Part shown: positions 21,401 to 33,175 of the stretch, in pieces
How positions within the stretch are numbered: position 1 is the stretch's first letter
How the letters are laid out: each line of letters starts with the position of its first letter
Source: Linnemannia hyalina
Lineage: Eukaryota > Mortierellomycota > Mortierellomycetes > Mortierellales > Mortierellaceae
Direction of reading: 5' to 3'
Assembly: GCA_019671135.1 (NCBI GenBank)
Contig: JAHRHY010000004.1
Span: 1,984,001-2,048,000 of the forward strand
DNA length: 64,000 nt
The notes under the pieces: generated by a model
What the model was told of the DNA's origin: nothing
The model's database searches: none
Seen by the model: only the letters and a program-made list of their open reading frames with translations
Translations under genes and position numbers: made by a program

Positions 21401-23705
21401 GCACCGCGCTCCTTGCCGTTACGGAGAACCTTGCACCAAACGTCATCCTGAATAGGGTCCTCCTCCAAAGACTTCAAATCAAAGTTGGCCTGGCCCAAAG
21501 GACGGTCCTTGCGGACGGTATCCTTGTCAAAGATCTCCATGCACACGACTTCGTTCAAGTTGTTGATCAAGATAGTGTTGGTCTCGTTCCAGACAGGGTT
21601 GAGGGTATCCTCTTTGACGGCGGTAGTGGCGAGCTCAGGGCGGTTACCGAGGCGGAGCTTGACGTAAGGATCAGAGTTTCCGACCAATTCGGTGTTCTTG
21701 AGGTCCTTGGCGTTGTAAATGGTGAACTGGACAACACCGGCGGCAGCGGTCAGGGAGGCTCCACCGGTCATCATTTGCTCTAAATCCAGAGTATAGACGT
21801 TGGGGGCGTACATCATAGGTCCCAAGATGGCATGAGTCTGGTCGCGAATGAACGATTGCAAACCAGGAATCTATTTTTGGGTTGTAGAGGATGTGTATGG
21901 CATGAGTGAAATGAATGCTCAGAAGTGGACTCTCTCCCGATCCAGGGAATAACAAAAGAGCGAAAGCATTCGGCGATCTTTCACAGATGGCATAAAACCA
22001 ACGAAAAATGTGAGTGCGTATGAGCCTTACATGAGCAATGTCCATTCCAAAGGTCTCTCCTCCAACTGGCTTGAGAACATAGTCGATGATTGGGGGTTCG
22101 AGGAAGCAAAAGTCGACGGTCTTGATGTGGGGGAAGTTGGAGGTAAGCTTCAGCTTGAAACGCATGTAGCCCTTGAAGGACATGTCCTCAACGAGAATGG
22201 GCATTCCGGCACCAATGAGTCCCTTTCCAACGCGGATGGTCAAGCAAACTTTGGGGTTGACCTGAGTGCGCAATTGTCTGGGGGTCATATCCTCAATATC
22301 AGTTGGGGTGAACGAAACACGCCAGTCCATCAACTAAATGGTTGATAAGAGAGAAGTTAAGAAGTCCATGCCGTGATCCAATGGTTAGTAAATATAGCAA
22401 GCTTCATGCAAGAAGTAGTTGCTCCAAAAGTGAGCACAAACTCGTAGCCGGACTAAAAAAAAAAAAAAAAAAACATACCACAACGTCAGGGTCTGTCTTG
22501 GGGAATGCCTTGACGCTCTCGACGCGAGGAGCCTTGGTTCCCAAAGTAAAAGTAGTCAGGCGAATAGAGTCCAGGAAGGCAGGGGTTTGGTCAACCAAGA
22601 TACTGTCGACCGTTTGAACGAGCGTAGCACTGAGAACTGGCTCGTAAATGAGCCAAAACTTGGACATGAAGTTGTTGATCCATTCAGTTGACTCGGAGTC
22701 TTCCTCGAGCTAGGGAACAAAATTAACCCAGGAGATACATTTTGCATTAATTGGGCTGAAGTTGCCAAATAAATCCAATGGGCGTACACAGCGCGACGTG
22801 TACGACAAGTACGGGGTTGAATATGAGAGAAGAGGGAGTGAAAAAAAGGCAAAACTTACTGCGTTTTTGATGAGTTCACGCGTAATATCGTCTCTGGCGT
22901 TGCGGCGGAAGCGACGGATGGAGTTCTTGTAGTAGGTAGCTGGTAGGTACAGGAAGAAAAGCGTGAGAATTAGCGCCAATGAAACGTTTTCTTGCGTCTT
23001 TCTTTGTTCCAGTAAAGGACCCCTTTTTTCGCATAACATTCAAATGTATCCTTATTAGGGCGGTGTGAAAAAATAGGGCGCTTTTCACTTACAGCCAAAG
23101 GCGATGATGAGGATCAATGTCACAAAACCACCTCCGAGCTTGAAGCAGATAAAGCAAACGATGGGAATCACAACAAGTGCGACAGCGTTGTGCCAGAAGG
23201 CGCCAAAGAGGGCACTGCTGGCAAACTCCTCCATCCAGATGGACTTGTCGCGGAACTCGTTCGAGGGTCCGTCAGTGCGCTTGTAGGCATCCAACCAACC
23301 GATCCGGGTCACTTCTGGGAAGGCGCCAGGTGTACGGCTCTTGGGGTCCTCGAGCACAGCTCCACTGGCAGTAACCTCCTTGTCGACAGCCCCACCTTGT
23401 TTGGTAGTGGGAGACGCATCCTTTTCATCCGATGCAGGAACATCCTGTTGTTGTGGAGGTATGGGGTTCTTTTTAGCAAGCTCGGCGTCCAGCTTGGCGG
23501 CACTTGGCAGGTCGTTAGGACGAATATCAGACGAAATGACAGTTCCGCCAACAGCCTTTCCCACTGCCTCGTCGAAGCGTTCGATGCCGGCAATCTGGGG
23601 TGAGGGGTGCTGATCGTCGTCAGCTACTGGAGGGGCGACGTTGAGGCCATTTGTCAGTGGAGGCTGGTGGCCGTTCTGATCAGCGTGGGGCTGACTGGGG
23701 TCCAT
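18422..23705 (-). CDS. TCB: Tricalbin (SMP and multiple C2 domains; ER-plasma membrane tether)
   Basis: Seven exons on the minus strand: 23705-23093, 22939-22860, 22709-22479, 22333-22031, 21870-19947, 19860-19685, 19603-18422; 1502 residues. Tricalbins tether the cortical ER to the plasma membrane and move lipids. Residues 1-165 are hydrophilic. A hydrophobic hairpin at about 165-206 (VALVVIPIVCFICFKLG) anchors the protein in the ER. An SMP lipid-binding domain follows (about 230-420; KFWLIYEPVLSATLVQ, FKGYMRFKLKL). Six C2-like modules follow, near 455, 605, 735, 935, 1052 and 1360. Modules 1, 3, 5 and 6 keep the SDPYV calcium-loop motif; modules 2 and 4 lack it and are probably calcium-independent. 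Between modules 5 and 6 is a repeated Gly/Val/Lys segment (VGKG units). Intron 3 carries a 19-base A/T run near its donor. Confidence 0.93.
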
Positions 23706-26700
23706 TGGCTCGCGTTGGGAGTGAGGAAAGAAGAAAGACTATCAGAGTGAAAGAACACAAACAAAGATGACGATGAGTATTCACGTTATATCAGGCTAGT
23801 TGAGGGGGGATTGCGCAAGGTTTTTGCTGTGTCCACCATGGGGTACTTTTTGTTCGTGACCAACAGTGAGTTTTTTTTTCTTTTGTGGGCAGGAACGGGT
23901 TATTGAAGGTGGAGGGTGAGTATGTGAAAAGGGAGAAAGAGGAATGGACGAGAAGGGGGAAGTGGATGGAGAAGGAGAAGGAGAAGGAGAAGGAGAGGAA
24001 GAAAGAGGAATGAGGAGGAAAGAGAAAAATGAAAAAGCCAAAAAAACGGGCGGTATTTTGTCCCATCCATTGGTTTAAGAAGGGGCGTGGAGGGGGAGCG
24101 GGACACGACACGACGACACCACAAACACCAAAGAAATGAAAATCAGAAACAGACTCTCGCACATCCGGGCCCCGCGCATATCCAGTCCATTTACGACGGA
24201 CACCGTGTGATTTGGCCTTTTTTCTTTCCTTCTTACTAAACCAGCCTCTCACTGCTCGCCTTTCGCCCTTCTCCGGACAAAGCATCAAAAAACAACAAGA
24301 ACAGGACAAGTGACCCCTTAGTCGTCTCTCTCTATTCTTTCTGCTCAGCGCTTTCTTTGTTTTTGTAGTCTCTTTCTTTTTGCACCGATATTATCAAAAA
24401 GGAGTCGCGAGTCTCAAGTAAGGGTCAACGCTCAGTTTCCATTTGAGCGTTCCTCTTCCCAAGCTCATTCTTTTCTCATGTTCACTACGTTAACCATGCA
24501 AAAAAAAAAATACATGAGCATGCAACTTTCCAAATGACCTTTTGTTTCCTTGCTCCAAAGAAACGCGCCTCTTGCCCTCACAAAATCATTCGCTCGTCCC
24601 ACTATTTGCTTGTGTATCATTTCGCATTTCTTTCTATTTGGTGGCGGCATTACGCATGCATAAATATGTTTATGTATTGTTACCTTGAAAGTGGTTTTTT
24701 TTTCGGTCTTGGATCGAGGGGATCAAGAGCGAACAAGAGATTACGAAAGGAAGACGTGAAAAAAGGGAGCCTCTTGAGAAAATGAACGCACTAGAGAACG
24801 GGTGAGTTTTGGTGTTTTGAAGCGTGGTTGGGGTCCAGAAAGGGTTTTGTCCTTGCTTGTTCCTTGTTCCTGATGTGAGGATGGTTTCGTAAAGCGTAAG
24901 GAGAAAATTTTGACCCCTGAAAAGAAAGAGTAAAAAGTTAAAGGAGGAGAGAAGAAGGCGGGAGAAACGAAGATGTAAGGAAAGTGAAGGAAGGAAGGAA
25001 GGAAAGAAAAGAGAAAAAAGAAGAGGAAGAAAGAAAAGAAAATAAAAGTAGGAAAAGCGAGAAGTAAGTAGCCGGATGAAAAGAATGCTGAGTGGTGATG
25101 AGTGGTGATGAGTGGTGATGAAAAGTAGCGATAGTGATCTAGAAAGGCAATGGAGAGAAGAAGACCAAGAAAGGGGTCAGGATAAGAAGAGCAAGATGAT
25201 GACAAGTAGAAAGGTCGCAAAGGTGCAGCCCTGGATCCTGATTGGCGTGTCAGTCGGAACCATCTCCAGGTCCGTCTTTTTTTTTTCCATATGTCTTCTC
25301 GAAAGAGGAATCCAAAGCTGACCTCAGCCAAATAAAATGAAAATAAGCGTTAGTCTGGAGAACTGTGAACAAATACCCGCTGGCTGGCCGGATGTGAATG
25401 GCTGGTTCAAAAGTCTGTTGGATAGTCGTTGGCAATGGCCTCACTCTGTCCTCTTCTGTCTTTCTGTTTTAGCTCGATCTTTTGCATGAATCAAGTTACC
25501 CCTTTCAAGGTGACGATCGATAAACAAGGGGGGTTTGTTGAGGGAATGAGAGAAAGGGAAGATCAAGGTGGACCTACTACTGAACGAATCGCAGTTGTGC
25601 ACGAAAGAAAGGCCCTTCCCAGCCTGTTTGTCCTCATGTCCACTGCTCCAAAAGGCCGACTGACTTTATTTTTATCATGCAAGCTGAGCAAACACGCTCA
25701 CCAAAGAAAAAAAAGACGCATACTTGCATCTATCTGGCGCGCGCGCCTCACCCTCCTTTTTTCCTTTTTCACCCTGATTCTGTGGCTCAATTGCATCCAA
25801 ACAAACATACAAAAAAGTATCCGCTTAAGGCACAGACTCCCTCCTTCGGCCCTTCTAAAACAACGACAAACACATACAAAGAACAAAAAGGCGCCATCAA
25901 ACATATTGTCTGGACCTCAGTTTCGTGTTTGCAAGGCAAAGGTGGAGTAGTATCAGTCCCTTTGCCCCTGTCCCATCCCATCTCGATTCCACCCACCATC
26001 TCCCGCTTTTAAACAGCAGACAAGTGAGAGTTTAAGAATGAAGAAATCTTGCGCGGGAAAACATCGTTCCAGTGTTTGTGTGCTGGCAAATAATTCCTTT
26101 GGAGTGTTGTTGTTGTTATCCGCCACAAAAAATCGAAGAAAAAAGAGAGCCTGGATCGACGGATGTACAGGGCTTTTTTTTTTTGCCTGCAGGTGGGCTT
26201 ACTCTGCACCACTCATCTTTTGTTGTTTTGGTGGCCATTGCACAATCCAGGTCATACATGAGTTGGGATTTTTTCCACCATTCATTTCTCTGGACTTGAG
26301 GAATGTCGATGATGGTCCAGCTTGCTGGATTATCAGCGACCTGAATATAGGAGAGAGGGGCACTGTTTCGGTGCTGAGTATAGGAAAGGGTTCGTCGTTT
26401 ACTTGACGTAGCCACGTCGATGGGAAAGGGACGAAAACGCTAAGTGGAGCATGACGACGACGAACTTGAGAGCGACCAAACGCCCGCCATTGCCATTGCC
26501 ATTGAAACAAAAAAAAGGCAGGAGTTAGGGGAGGGACGATTGGAGATCGGGAGATAGATTCTCCTTGTTTGAGTGAGAGTGAGAATCGATAATGAAAGTG
26601 CCATCTCGTCACAACAAAGATATTCAACATGCCTCGCAATATCATGCACTTATTGCTTTGGGCAGGCTGTTCCTGGGTGTTCTTGCATGTCATGCTCTGT

Positions 26701-26816
26701 GCTATCCTTCTTTCAAAACAGTTGATGGGCTCCTGACACAAGACAGTCACCTTTCTCTGTTCTGGTGGCTGAGCTCCAAGCACAACGCACACTCCCTTGA
26801 AAAAGAAGAAAAAAAA
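23706..26816. other. Long divergent intergenic region between tricalbin and PUS10
   Basis: 3.1 kb. 23,700-24,300 is GA-rich on plus (leader of the minus-strand tricalbin). Triplicated GAGTGGTGAT-type units occur at 25,089-25,118. A 51-codon plus-strand frame at 25337-25489 and a possible spliced minus-strand gene at 25.9-26.5 kb (separate entry) are the only coding hints. Confidence 0.5.
25935..26451 (-). CDS. Possible small spliced gene, unrecognised
   Basis: On the minus strand an exon of about 137 bases (about 26,196-26,332) is framed by a very good acceptor (CTCTCTCCTATATTCAG) and donor (GTAAGC). About 118 bp further on is another acceptor (TTTGCCAG). Two frames of the middle exon are open. 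One could begin at an ATG near 26,451 (MLHLAFSSL), use a GTAAAC donor, and end near 25,940, giving about 100 residues. The other encodes ASWTIIDIPQVQRNEWWKK and ends in FSRARFLHS with no start found. I cannot choose between them and recognise neither. Splice signals are the only real support. Confidence 0.2.
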
Positions 26817-29141
26817 ATGCCATGGGCAAAGCACACAACCGCCCAACGACCTTCCACAGTTAAGACAATGGCAAAGCATGAGGCAGAGAGTCTGGAGAAT
26901 GTCGCAAAGAAGCTGAAGCATGACATGGACACCGACCAAAAACCAGGTATGGGAGCACCGCATTCATCTCGTCTCAACCCAACACGAAACTCGCATCACT
27001 CTCTTGCCAAAAAAAACACGACTCCACTGTTATACTTACTCCCCCCCCCTCTTCCCCTTGGATCTTGGCTACAACCGAACTTGATCTTACAGCACTGAAA
27101 GCCCGACTGGAGGAGGCACTTAGTGGAGGATTGAAAGAAATCACGGATAACCCAGGATGTGTCGACGTCCTCTTCAGCGTTGATTGCTGTGGTCGCTGTA
27201 TGCTTCGATTCCTCGGTGTCCGTGATTTTGAGATCTATGAGCTGTCGTCCAAGGAGATCAAGGAGATCCTCGCCAATTACCGCCAGACACCTATAGCAGC
27301 AACAGCAGCAGGGGAAGGAGAGGCGAGTACAGAATCTAGAATGGATCAGGAGGAGAAGGAGGAAAAGGAGGAGGAGAAGGAGGCGATCTGCACGGCCTGT
27401 GTCGGAACAGTCCAGTTCGCCGAGGCATTTGTTCAGGAGATTGTGGAGCGTATGCAGAAGGAGGCTTATGTCACCAAGACCTTCAACATGAATGTCACCC
27501 TTCCTACCAGCACACTGGTCAGGAACCATGCCATGGCGATCTACTGGAACCAGAAGCTCTCGTCCTACCCCACATCTCAGGTCGACATCAAGGAGATTTT
27601 CAAGCTGCTGATTAGCTGGCCTATAGAACGTCAAACAGGATTAACCCTGGACTTTGGTGTACGTCGATCTTCTCGGCACTTGAAGGGTATTTGGTGTCGT
27701 GTGAGTAATTATAGGGCAAGGTCAAAAACGTGTGTCCTAACAGTACTCTTTCCTTGTTTGTCACAAATAGAGTGAACTTAGGATGCAGGTCGCTATCAAG
27801 CATGAGGAGACAAAGGAGGACCATATTTTCCTTTCCACGATGAAGGAATCAGGATTGATCATCAAAACTAAACGGGAAAATGTAAGCACGTCACACACAT
27901 TTGCTTCCCGTCATACAACAGTCTGACAAAGGGCAACCTATTAATTCGACGGTTCATTATCTTTTCTTACAGCGGAAAAAGATTGTTGTTGGCGATGGAC
28001 GGCATCATGTTGTCAAGGCACTCACCCTGGTCAAGGATCACCGTTTCGTATCGTAAGTCACAGGAACCAGGATACTATCAGATGTGACTCATGGACGGCG
28101 TTCTAATATGTGATATGTCACTCGTCATTTCCGGACTATAGTTGCGGACATGTTCCTCCAACCCCTGTTTCGTCAAGGCCACAGTTGGACTCTATTGAGA
28201 TGATGAGAGAGTCAGTCTTTGTGGGCGGCCGTTATCTCAAATACACTCGCGACGTCAGTCAGACACCTTGGTCGATAGGAACCACCATGTTGGCAGAGCT
28301 TTCAGTATCGGGAATTGTCTGTGAGACCCTCAAGAGCGCGTTCCGTGCAGATGGTATGCCAAGGACATTGTGGACGATCACATTGCAGTACAGTCAAACA
28401 CATCAAGAATTGGCCATCAATTAACTGAAGGACGCTTTTGAACAATAGAGTTCAAGTTTGTGACGGCAGGACGCGAGGATGCTAATGTCAGGATGTTGGG
28501 CAATGGACGACCATTTTACGTGGAAATGATAAACCCCAGGATACCCGTTCTGCCTTCCAAGACGATCAAGCAATTGGAAGGCGAGATCAACACCATTATG
28601 CCAGACAAGGTCCAAATCCGTCATCTTGCCTCGCTTCGCCCAGAGGATACAAAGGTCATCAAGGATGGCGAAGAGACCAAGACCAAGAGCTATAGTGCTC
28701 TGTGCTGGACATCCAGACCTGTAACTCAGGCCATGATCGATGCTGTCAACGAGTACAACGGCAAGGCTTTCTATGTCGAGCAGCAGACACCCATTCGCGT
28801 TCTTCAGAGGTAAGCAGCCATGGACTGTGACTTATAACGAAAGATTAATCTAAGAAGCGAGTAATAGTCTAAACGATTACTCCATGTTAACGTACTTTAG
28901 ACGCGCTCAAATGATCCGCAAGAAGGAGATCCACTCTCTCAAGGCATTTCCATTGGAGGGCCATTTCATGGTGGTGCATCTGCACACGGAAGCTGGCACC
29001 TACATCAAGGAGTTTGTCCACGGCGATCTTGGCCGGAACCAACCCAGTTTGGCGTCTATTATTGACTGTGAAGCAGATATTATGGAGCTAGACGTTTTGG
29101 AGGTGGATCTGGAGTTTCCTCCTCTGGAGTGTCTGCCGTAA
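26817..29141 (+). CDS. PUS10: tRNA pseudouridine synthase Pus10
   Basis: Makes pseudouridine 54/55 in the T-loop of tRNAs in archaea and many eukaryotes; Saccharomyces lacks it. Exons 26817-26946, 27093-27700, 27771-27881, 27973-28052, 28142-28353, 28449-28809 and 28901-29141 give 580 residues. The N-terminal accessory domain has two Cys pairs (CCGRC near residue 75 and CTAC near 145) that form the zinc site of the family, separated by a Glu/Lys-rich insert. The catalytic domain starts at VFVGGRYLKYTRDVSQTPW. The catalytic aspartate is in GREDANVRMLGNGRPF (D391). The C-terminus has EAGTYIKEFVHGDLGRNQPS, which closes the pseudouridine synthase fold. Start: the first ATG after the upstream stop at 26817 gives a 43-codon first exon; a second in-frame ATG lies 17 codons on. 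Intron 1 is open in frame over its last 28 bases. Confidence 0.93.
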
Positions 29142-29719
29142 GGCTTTTTTCTCGAAAATGTGTACAAAATAAACTAAGCATTCCTCAAGAATGCTCGTGC
29201 TGGCGAGCTTTTTTTATTTAGGGGTATTTGATTGGATGGTTACGTTAGGGCTGAGCACTGGCTTATTTATTTGCCACCAAGCGATTGTTGGATCGAACGA
29301 AGCTCAAACTTCATTCCCACACCCGTCGCTCTATGACATTGTTCTTTCGCGATTGCACGTGCACGAAGACTTGTTTTGATTTTTTCTCTTTATGTGAGAG
29401 GAGGCAAAGAAGACAAGAGACTCTTTGTTATTTTTGATACTGTCGCCAAGTTCAGTTATTTTTCCATACGTTCTTCCTCATGTCCATTTCCACCCTTCCT
29501 TCTTTCTTCTTTTCTTCCCTTCCTTCACACGCCCACGCCTTTCCCTTGCATTCGTTTCCACCAGCCTTTCCCTTTCCTCTCAGGACAACTCAGAAGGAGA
29601 TACTCTCACTCTTTCTCTGACCTTGTCGTTGTCTTCTTGTCGCTCTTCCACACACTCGCACTTAACTCTCTCATCCATAGACAACTGCAACACCGCAACA
29701 AAGAACTGGCAAGGCAATC
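29142..29719. other. 3' region of PUS10 and pyrimidine-rich putative promoter
   Basis: After the PUS10 stop there is 250 bp of unremarkable sequence, then C/T-rich DNA from about 29,450 that resembles the promoters and leaders of genes in this window. It would serve the broken coding stretch that begins at 29,720. Confidence 0.5.
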
Positions 29720-30125
29720 ATGCAGAACTCAACTTACACCCCAACAACTAGTCGAACCAAAACACCAACAACACCAGCAACAGCGCAGCTCAGCCAAGCC
29801 GGTTCGTTCCCCACCCCCATTGGAGCAGCATCGCCAACCCCTTTCCAAGTGCTCGTCCCACGGGCTCCGCGTCGGCGTCTTTCAAGCTTGAGCCTCTGTC
29901 ATCGTCTTCAGACCAACAACAACACCACTGGGATTATGACGAGTACATGGACGACTACAAGAGAGTTCCTCCTATGAACTTTCACTTTCACATTTACTCG
30001 TCGCCTCCTCTTCTCCCCGCAATCCAGTGCAATCCAGTGCAACCCAGCGCAATCCAGTGCAATCCAGCACAATCCAGTGCAATCCAGTGCATCCACAATC
30101 CACGCTTACTTGAATGTTGCTTAAC
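29720..30125 (+). pseudogene. Broken or frameshifted coding stretch, unrecognised
   Basis: A plausible start (ATG 29720; MQNSTYTPTTSRTKTPTTP) follows a pyrimidine-rich leader. Its frame continues only as low-complexity sequence. A second frame, open from just after a TAG at about 29,749 to about 30,140, reads like real low-complexity fungal protein: SNQNTNNTSNSAAQPSRF, then PFPSARPTGSASASFKLEPL, then an acidic/aromatic part WDYDEYMDDYKRVPP. It runs straight into a 10-bp minisatellite. The two frames would need a 1- or 2-base shift, or a very short intron, to join. I read it as the 5' part of a gene broken by frameshift and repeat expansion. No conserved domain is recognised. Confidence 0.35.
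30021..30090. repeat. 10-bp minisatellite, seven units
   Basis: Seven tandem copies of AATCCAGTGC, two of them with substitutions. The unit length is not a multiple of three, so copy changes shift the reading frame of the coding stretch it sits in. Confidence 0.95.
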
Positions 30126-31068
30126 AGATTTGGAGGGGAGAACTAACATCGAAGGCTCAACTGTCGCCATAAACGCTTGGCTATCACAAGCCAGTTATCT
30201 GGAAATATCGCAAGTGTTATCCTTTGGAGAGGATCGCAAGACTGACTCGGCACCCCCTGTTTGACCGATGTTGTCCGACAGGGGTTTTGAAAAAGTTTCC
30301 TTTTTCTTAACATAACCGGGGGATGTTTGACAGGGGTTTTGATTTCCATCCGTAACCCATGTCAACGCAAGCTTTTTTTGTTTGACCATGGCTGCCTAAA
30401 TAGCCATTTGACCACTGGCGAGCATTGTTTTCAGAAGACCGCCTGTTTCATCGCCATGCATCAAGATGTTCGTCAAACTGTCAATTCCAGGCACCATTTA
30501 CTGTCAAATGATCCCCTCCTTTCCGCCCTTCGAGCGCTAAATATTGACTCCACACTCTCTCTCACTCATAAAAAACCCCCCTTCACCCATTGTCTCTTGC
30601 CATTATCACACTCACCGCTTCCCTTGTGGGTGTGGGTGTGTTTTAGGTTGAGGCTATTAAGTTCTTGGTTCTTCCTCTTTTTTAGCTGTCTCACCTTCTG
30701 TAAATAACAAAGAATTCTCTTTGCTGACAAGAATGTTGGTTGTTGTAGGTTTGCTTGTGCGTGTCGAGTATGAGCTCATTGTGCAGCCACAGCTTGTACA
30801 TTAGCAGTATGTTATTGTGGAGTAGCTGATTGCAGTTGAGTTTGTCTTTTGACTTGGAAGGTGGTCTTTTGATCTGGTTTTTTCGCTGATCAACAGCCAG
30901 AGCTTATCGCTTGTGCTTGAAAAAACCGCATTGAATATGAATCTGTTTATTTCAAAGAAAAGAAGAGAGAGAGAGAGGTATCAGTCCATGAACAAGTGAA
31001 TGAAGAAGGTAGAGAGAAAGAGAGAGTGAGTGAGTGAGTGGGTGGGTGAGAGTGAATGGCATTATCTC
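30126..31068. other. Intergenic region with TTTGAC/GTCAAA motif cluster
   Basis: No gene seen. 30,250-30,510 holds six TTTGAC or GTCAAA hexamers and an imperfect inverted repeat (30253-30264 with 30273-30284). A GA/GTGAG simple repeat lies at 30,960-31,060. Confidence 0.5.
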
Positions 31069-31560
31069 TTAAAATACAGTGGCCGCGGCGGCATCACCTG
31101 GCGGTCTTGGTAGCAGGGCACTCAGGTACTTCGGTGACGTTGCTTTAGTGCTTCCCGCTTGTTGTCGTTGTTAGAATCAAAGCAGAGGGTGATAAGGATA
31201 GGGCATTTTTGTTCCTGTATGGACCATGGACCAATGACAAGTTAGCTACTTCTTCTTTTTCTTGGCTGCAGGAGGGACTGACCTTGAAAGATAAGACATT
31301 GATCAAAGTCGGAGGGTAAAACACACGCGCGTCAAACTAGAAACACACGCGTTTAAGGCAGGGCTTACTGCACGTGACATGTGCTATACCTGAACGAGGA
31401 GCCGTCAAATAGAGCTTGCCCTCGTGGCGCTCGACCCTTTTGTAAAAGAGGGGACTTGCCCGCTTGTACTCCCAAGTTGCCCGTGTTCTTTGGTCACTTA
31501 TTGTTCCGAAGGGAGGGAGGGAGCCCTTGTTCATGTTAAGCGTAAGCGGCTGTTTGTTTG
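31069..31560 (-). CDS. Candidate small gene with two alternative last exons, unrecognised
   Basis: A minus-strand exon, about 31389-31548, has high third-position GC. It begins after a CAAACAG acceptor (about 31,549), with an ATG at 31534. It contains RATWEYKRASPLFYKRVERH and EGKLYLTAPRS and ends at a GTATAG donor in phase 1. Two downstream acceptors both continue in phase. The nearer, after CAAGGTCAG (about 31,285), gives VPPAAKKKKK and a stop near 31,247. The farther, after ACTAAAG with a TTCTAAC branch site (about 31,144), gives ATSPKYLSALLPRPPGDAAA and a stop near 31,071. From the ATG the first form has 58 residues. Upstream exons are possible. No family is recognised; the Lys-rich tail is not diagnostic. 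Confidence 0.35.
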
Positions 31561-31789
31561 TTTGTTTGTAGGACTAAGGAACCCCAATTAAGGAACTCAA
31601 AAACAAAAAAATCAATCAGGCTCGAATGTTTTGGTCGCATGCTCCGCCCAGTTTTATAACTTTGGTAGGATGAAGGCCGGAGTGAGAATGAAAGCTGTTT
31701 GAAGAGGGAGAAGATAGTCATGTGTATCTGTTGCGTGGATGAATTTTGTCTAGGAGGGCATAGAGTGGTAGGCGAGAGTCTTTCTGTGC

Positions 31790-31821
<32 letters not shown>

Positions 31822-33175
31822 TGAACGAGGAAGATGGAACTTGGAGAGTCGTAGACGCAGAAAACCATGGTAACTCTTGTGAAGGACAATAATGAACAAC
31901 ATCTCTTTGCATCTGGTCTCCTGCCGTAGGTATGTTCTGTAGTTTCTTTCGATTGAAGGAACAGCCAAGCTCACGCTAGTGTTTTCATAGGCACATTCAG
32001 CTACAACCACAACGACACGAAAGGCCAGTTTGGTAAACAGAACGTCTTTTGTTGTTGCATGTCGCAGTTGTCAAGGGGATTGTCGCAGTCAGGAGTGGAG
32101 GGGATGGCAAAAAAGGTTCAGTTCAAATACTTTTCTCGGGTTCTCAGGCACACAGAGAATAAGTACGACGCGAGAAGACAACGATGCTCTCTCGCTTTCT
32201 ATTTGAGGAGGCGTAAAAGGTGGAGGGAGAGGGGGGGGGGGTGAAGAGTGAAGGTAATGCAAGGGTTGCCTGGTTGAGTTGCAACCTTCTCCCCGCAAAA
32301 CACAAATTCCTCTTTTAGGGTAGACTCCTTTACTCGTCACTGTGCTTCTCTCCTTACTCGGCCTTTCGTTGCAACACAAAACTAAAAGGCTGGACACTTT
32401 TAAACGCCTTTTGTGCTGCCATTCGCCTCATAGGGATATACTTCAAATGGAAGAAACAACAATGGGGGGGGGGGGGGGGGTTTTGGGGGGAAAGGTTGCT
32501 GTTGTGAGTTGGACAAGAGCAAGGTGTTGAAAAAAAGTTGTCCACATATGTTTGTGATGTCTGCTTGTGCTCTTGGCGAACAACAGGCACAGTAATCAAC
32601 AAAACAACAGTTGCAGCACCAAAACGCCCAATGCTCTCGATCTCATTCTCGAAATAATGGAGTACAAACTAGCATATGAGAATTGATACTTGGTCAAGTG
32701 CATTTGGACATTGGAGTGTGTGCATTTTTTGCCCGGTAAACCCAAAAGCGACAAATGAACGCGATCTGTTGTTGTTTTGGTCACTTGTCGACGCAAGGAC
32801 TTCCAAATGAATGTTAACAACATAAACAGGAACGGAGAATCAGGCAGGACGTGCTGCAGCGGGCAATAAAACACAAGTCTCCCTGCTTTCTTGTTTGTCA
32901 CCATATTGCACGTCTGATAATTGTAAACATGAACAAAACAGGGGGGTCTTCACTAAGCACTAGAAAGATACTTCTCTGTATTTAGATAGATGATCTGGAA
33001 TCCCGGAGCAACAATGCTTTGTGCGGCGATCGAAAGTTCCTTGACCCAGGCTTTTTTGCCTTCATCCTTGGTTTCAGTTTATAAAGTACCTCGAGAGAGA
33101 TAGTGACCAAACACATGGTGCGAACCCTCGTGTCTACAGAGTGTAGATAATTCTTTTTTTGTCTATCTCTGAAAA
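31561..33175. other. Gene-poor stretch
   Basis: No supported gene. Contains a GT/GA dinucleotide tract (31,789-31,822), a 17-base G run (32464-32480) and other mononucleotide runs. Confidence 0.5.
32464..32480. repeat. Poly(G) run
   Basis: 17 consecutive G residues followed by TTTT and six more G. Length in the assembly is likely imprecise. Confidence 0.9.

Noticed and set aside
23791..24309. 172-codon minus-strand frame upstream of tricalbin
   Set aside because: Ser/Phe/Pro low-complexity translation of a GA-rich tract; no domain, and it occupies the leader and promoter of tricalbin.
25337..25489. 51-codon plus-strand frame (starts MKISVSLENCEQIPAGWP)
   Set aside because: Slightly protein-like, but no splice context, no conserved feature and no promoter-like sequence upstream.
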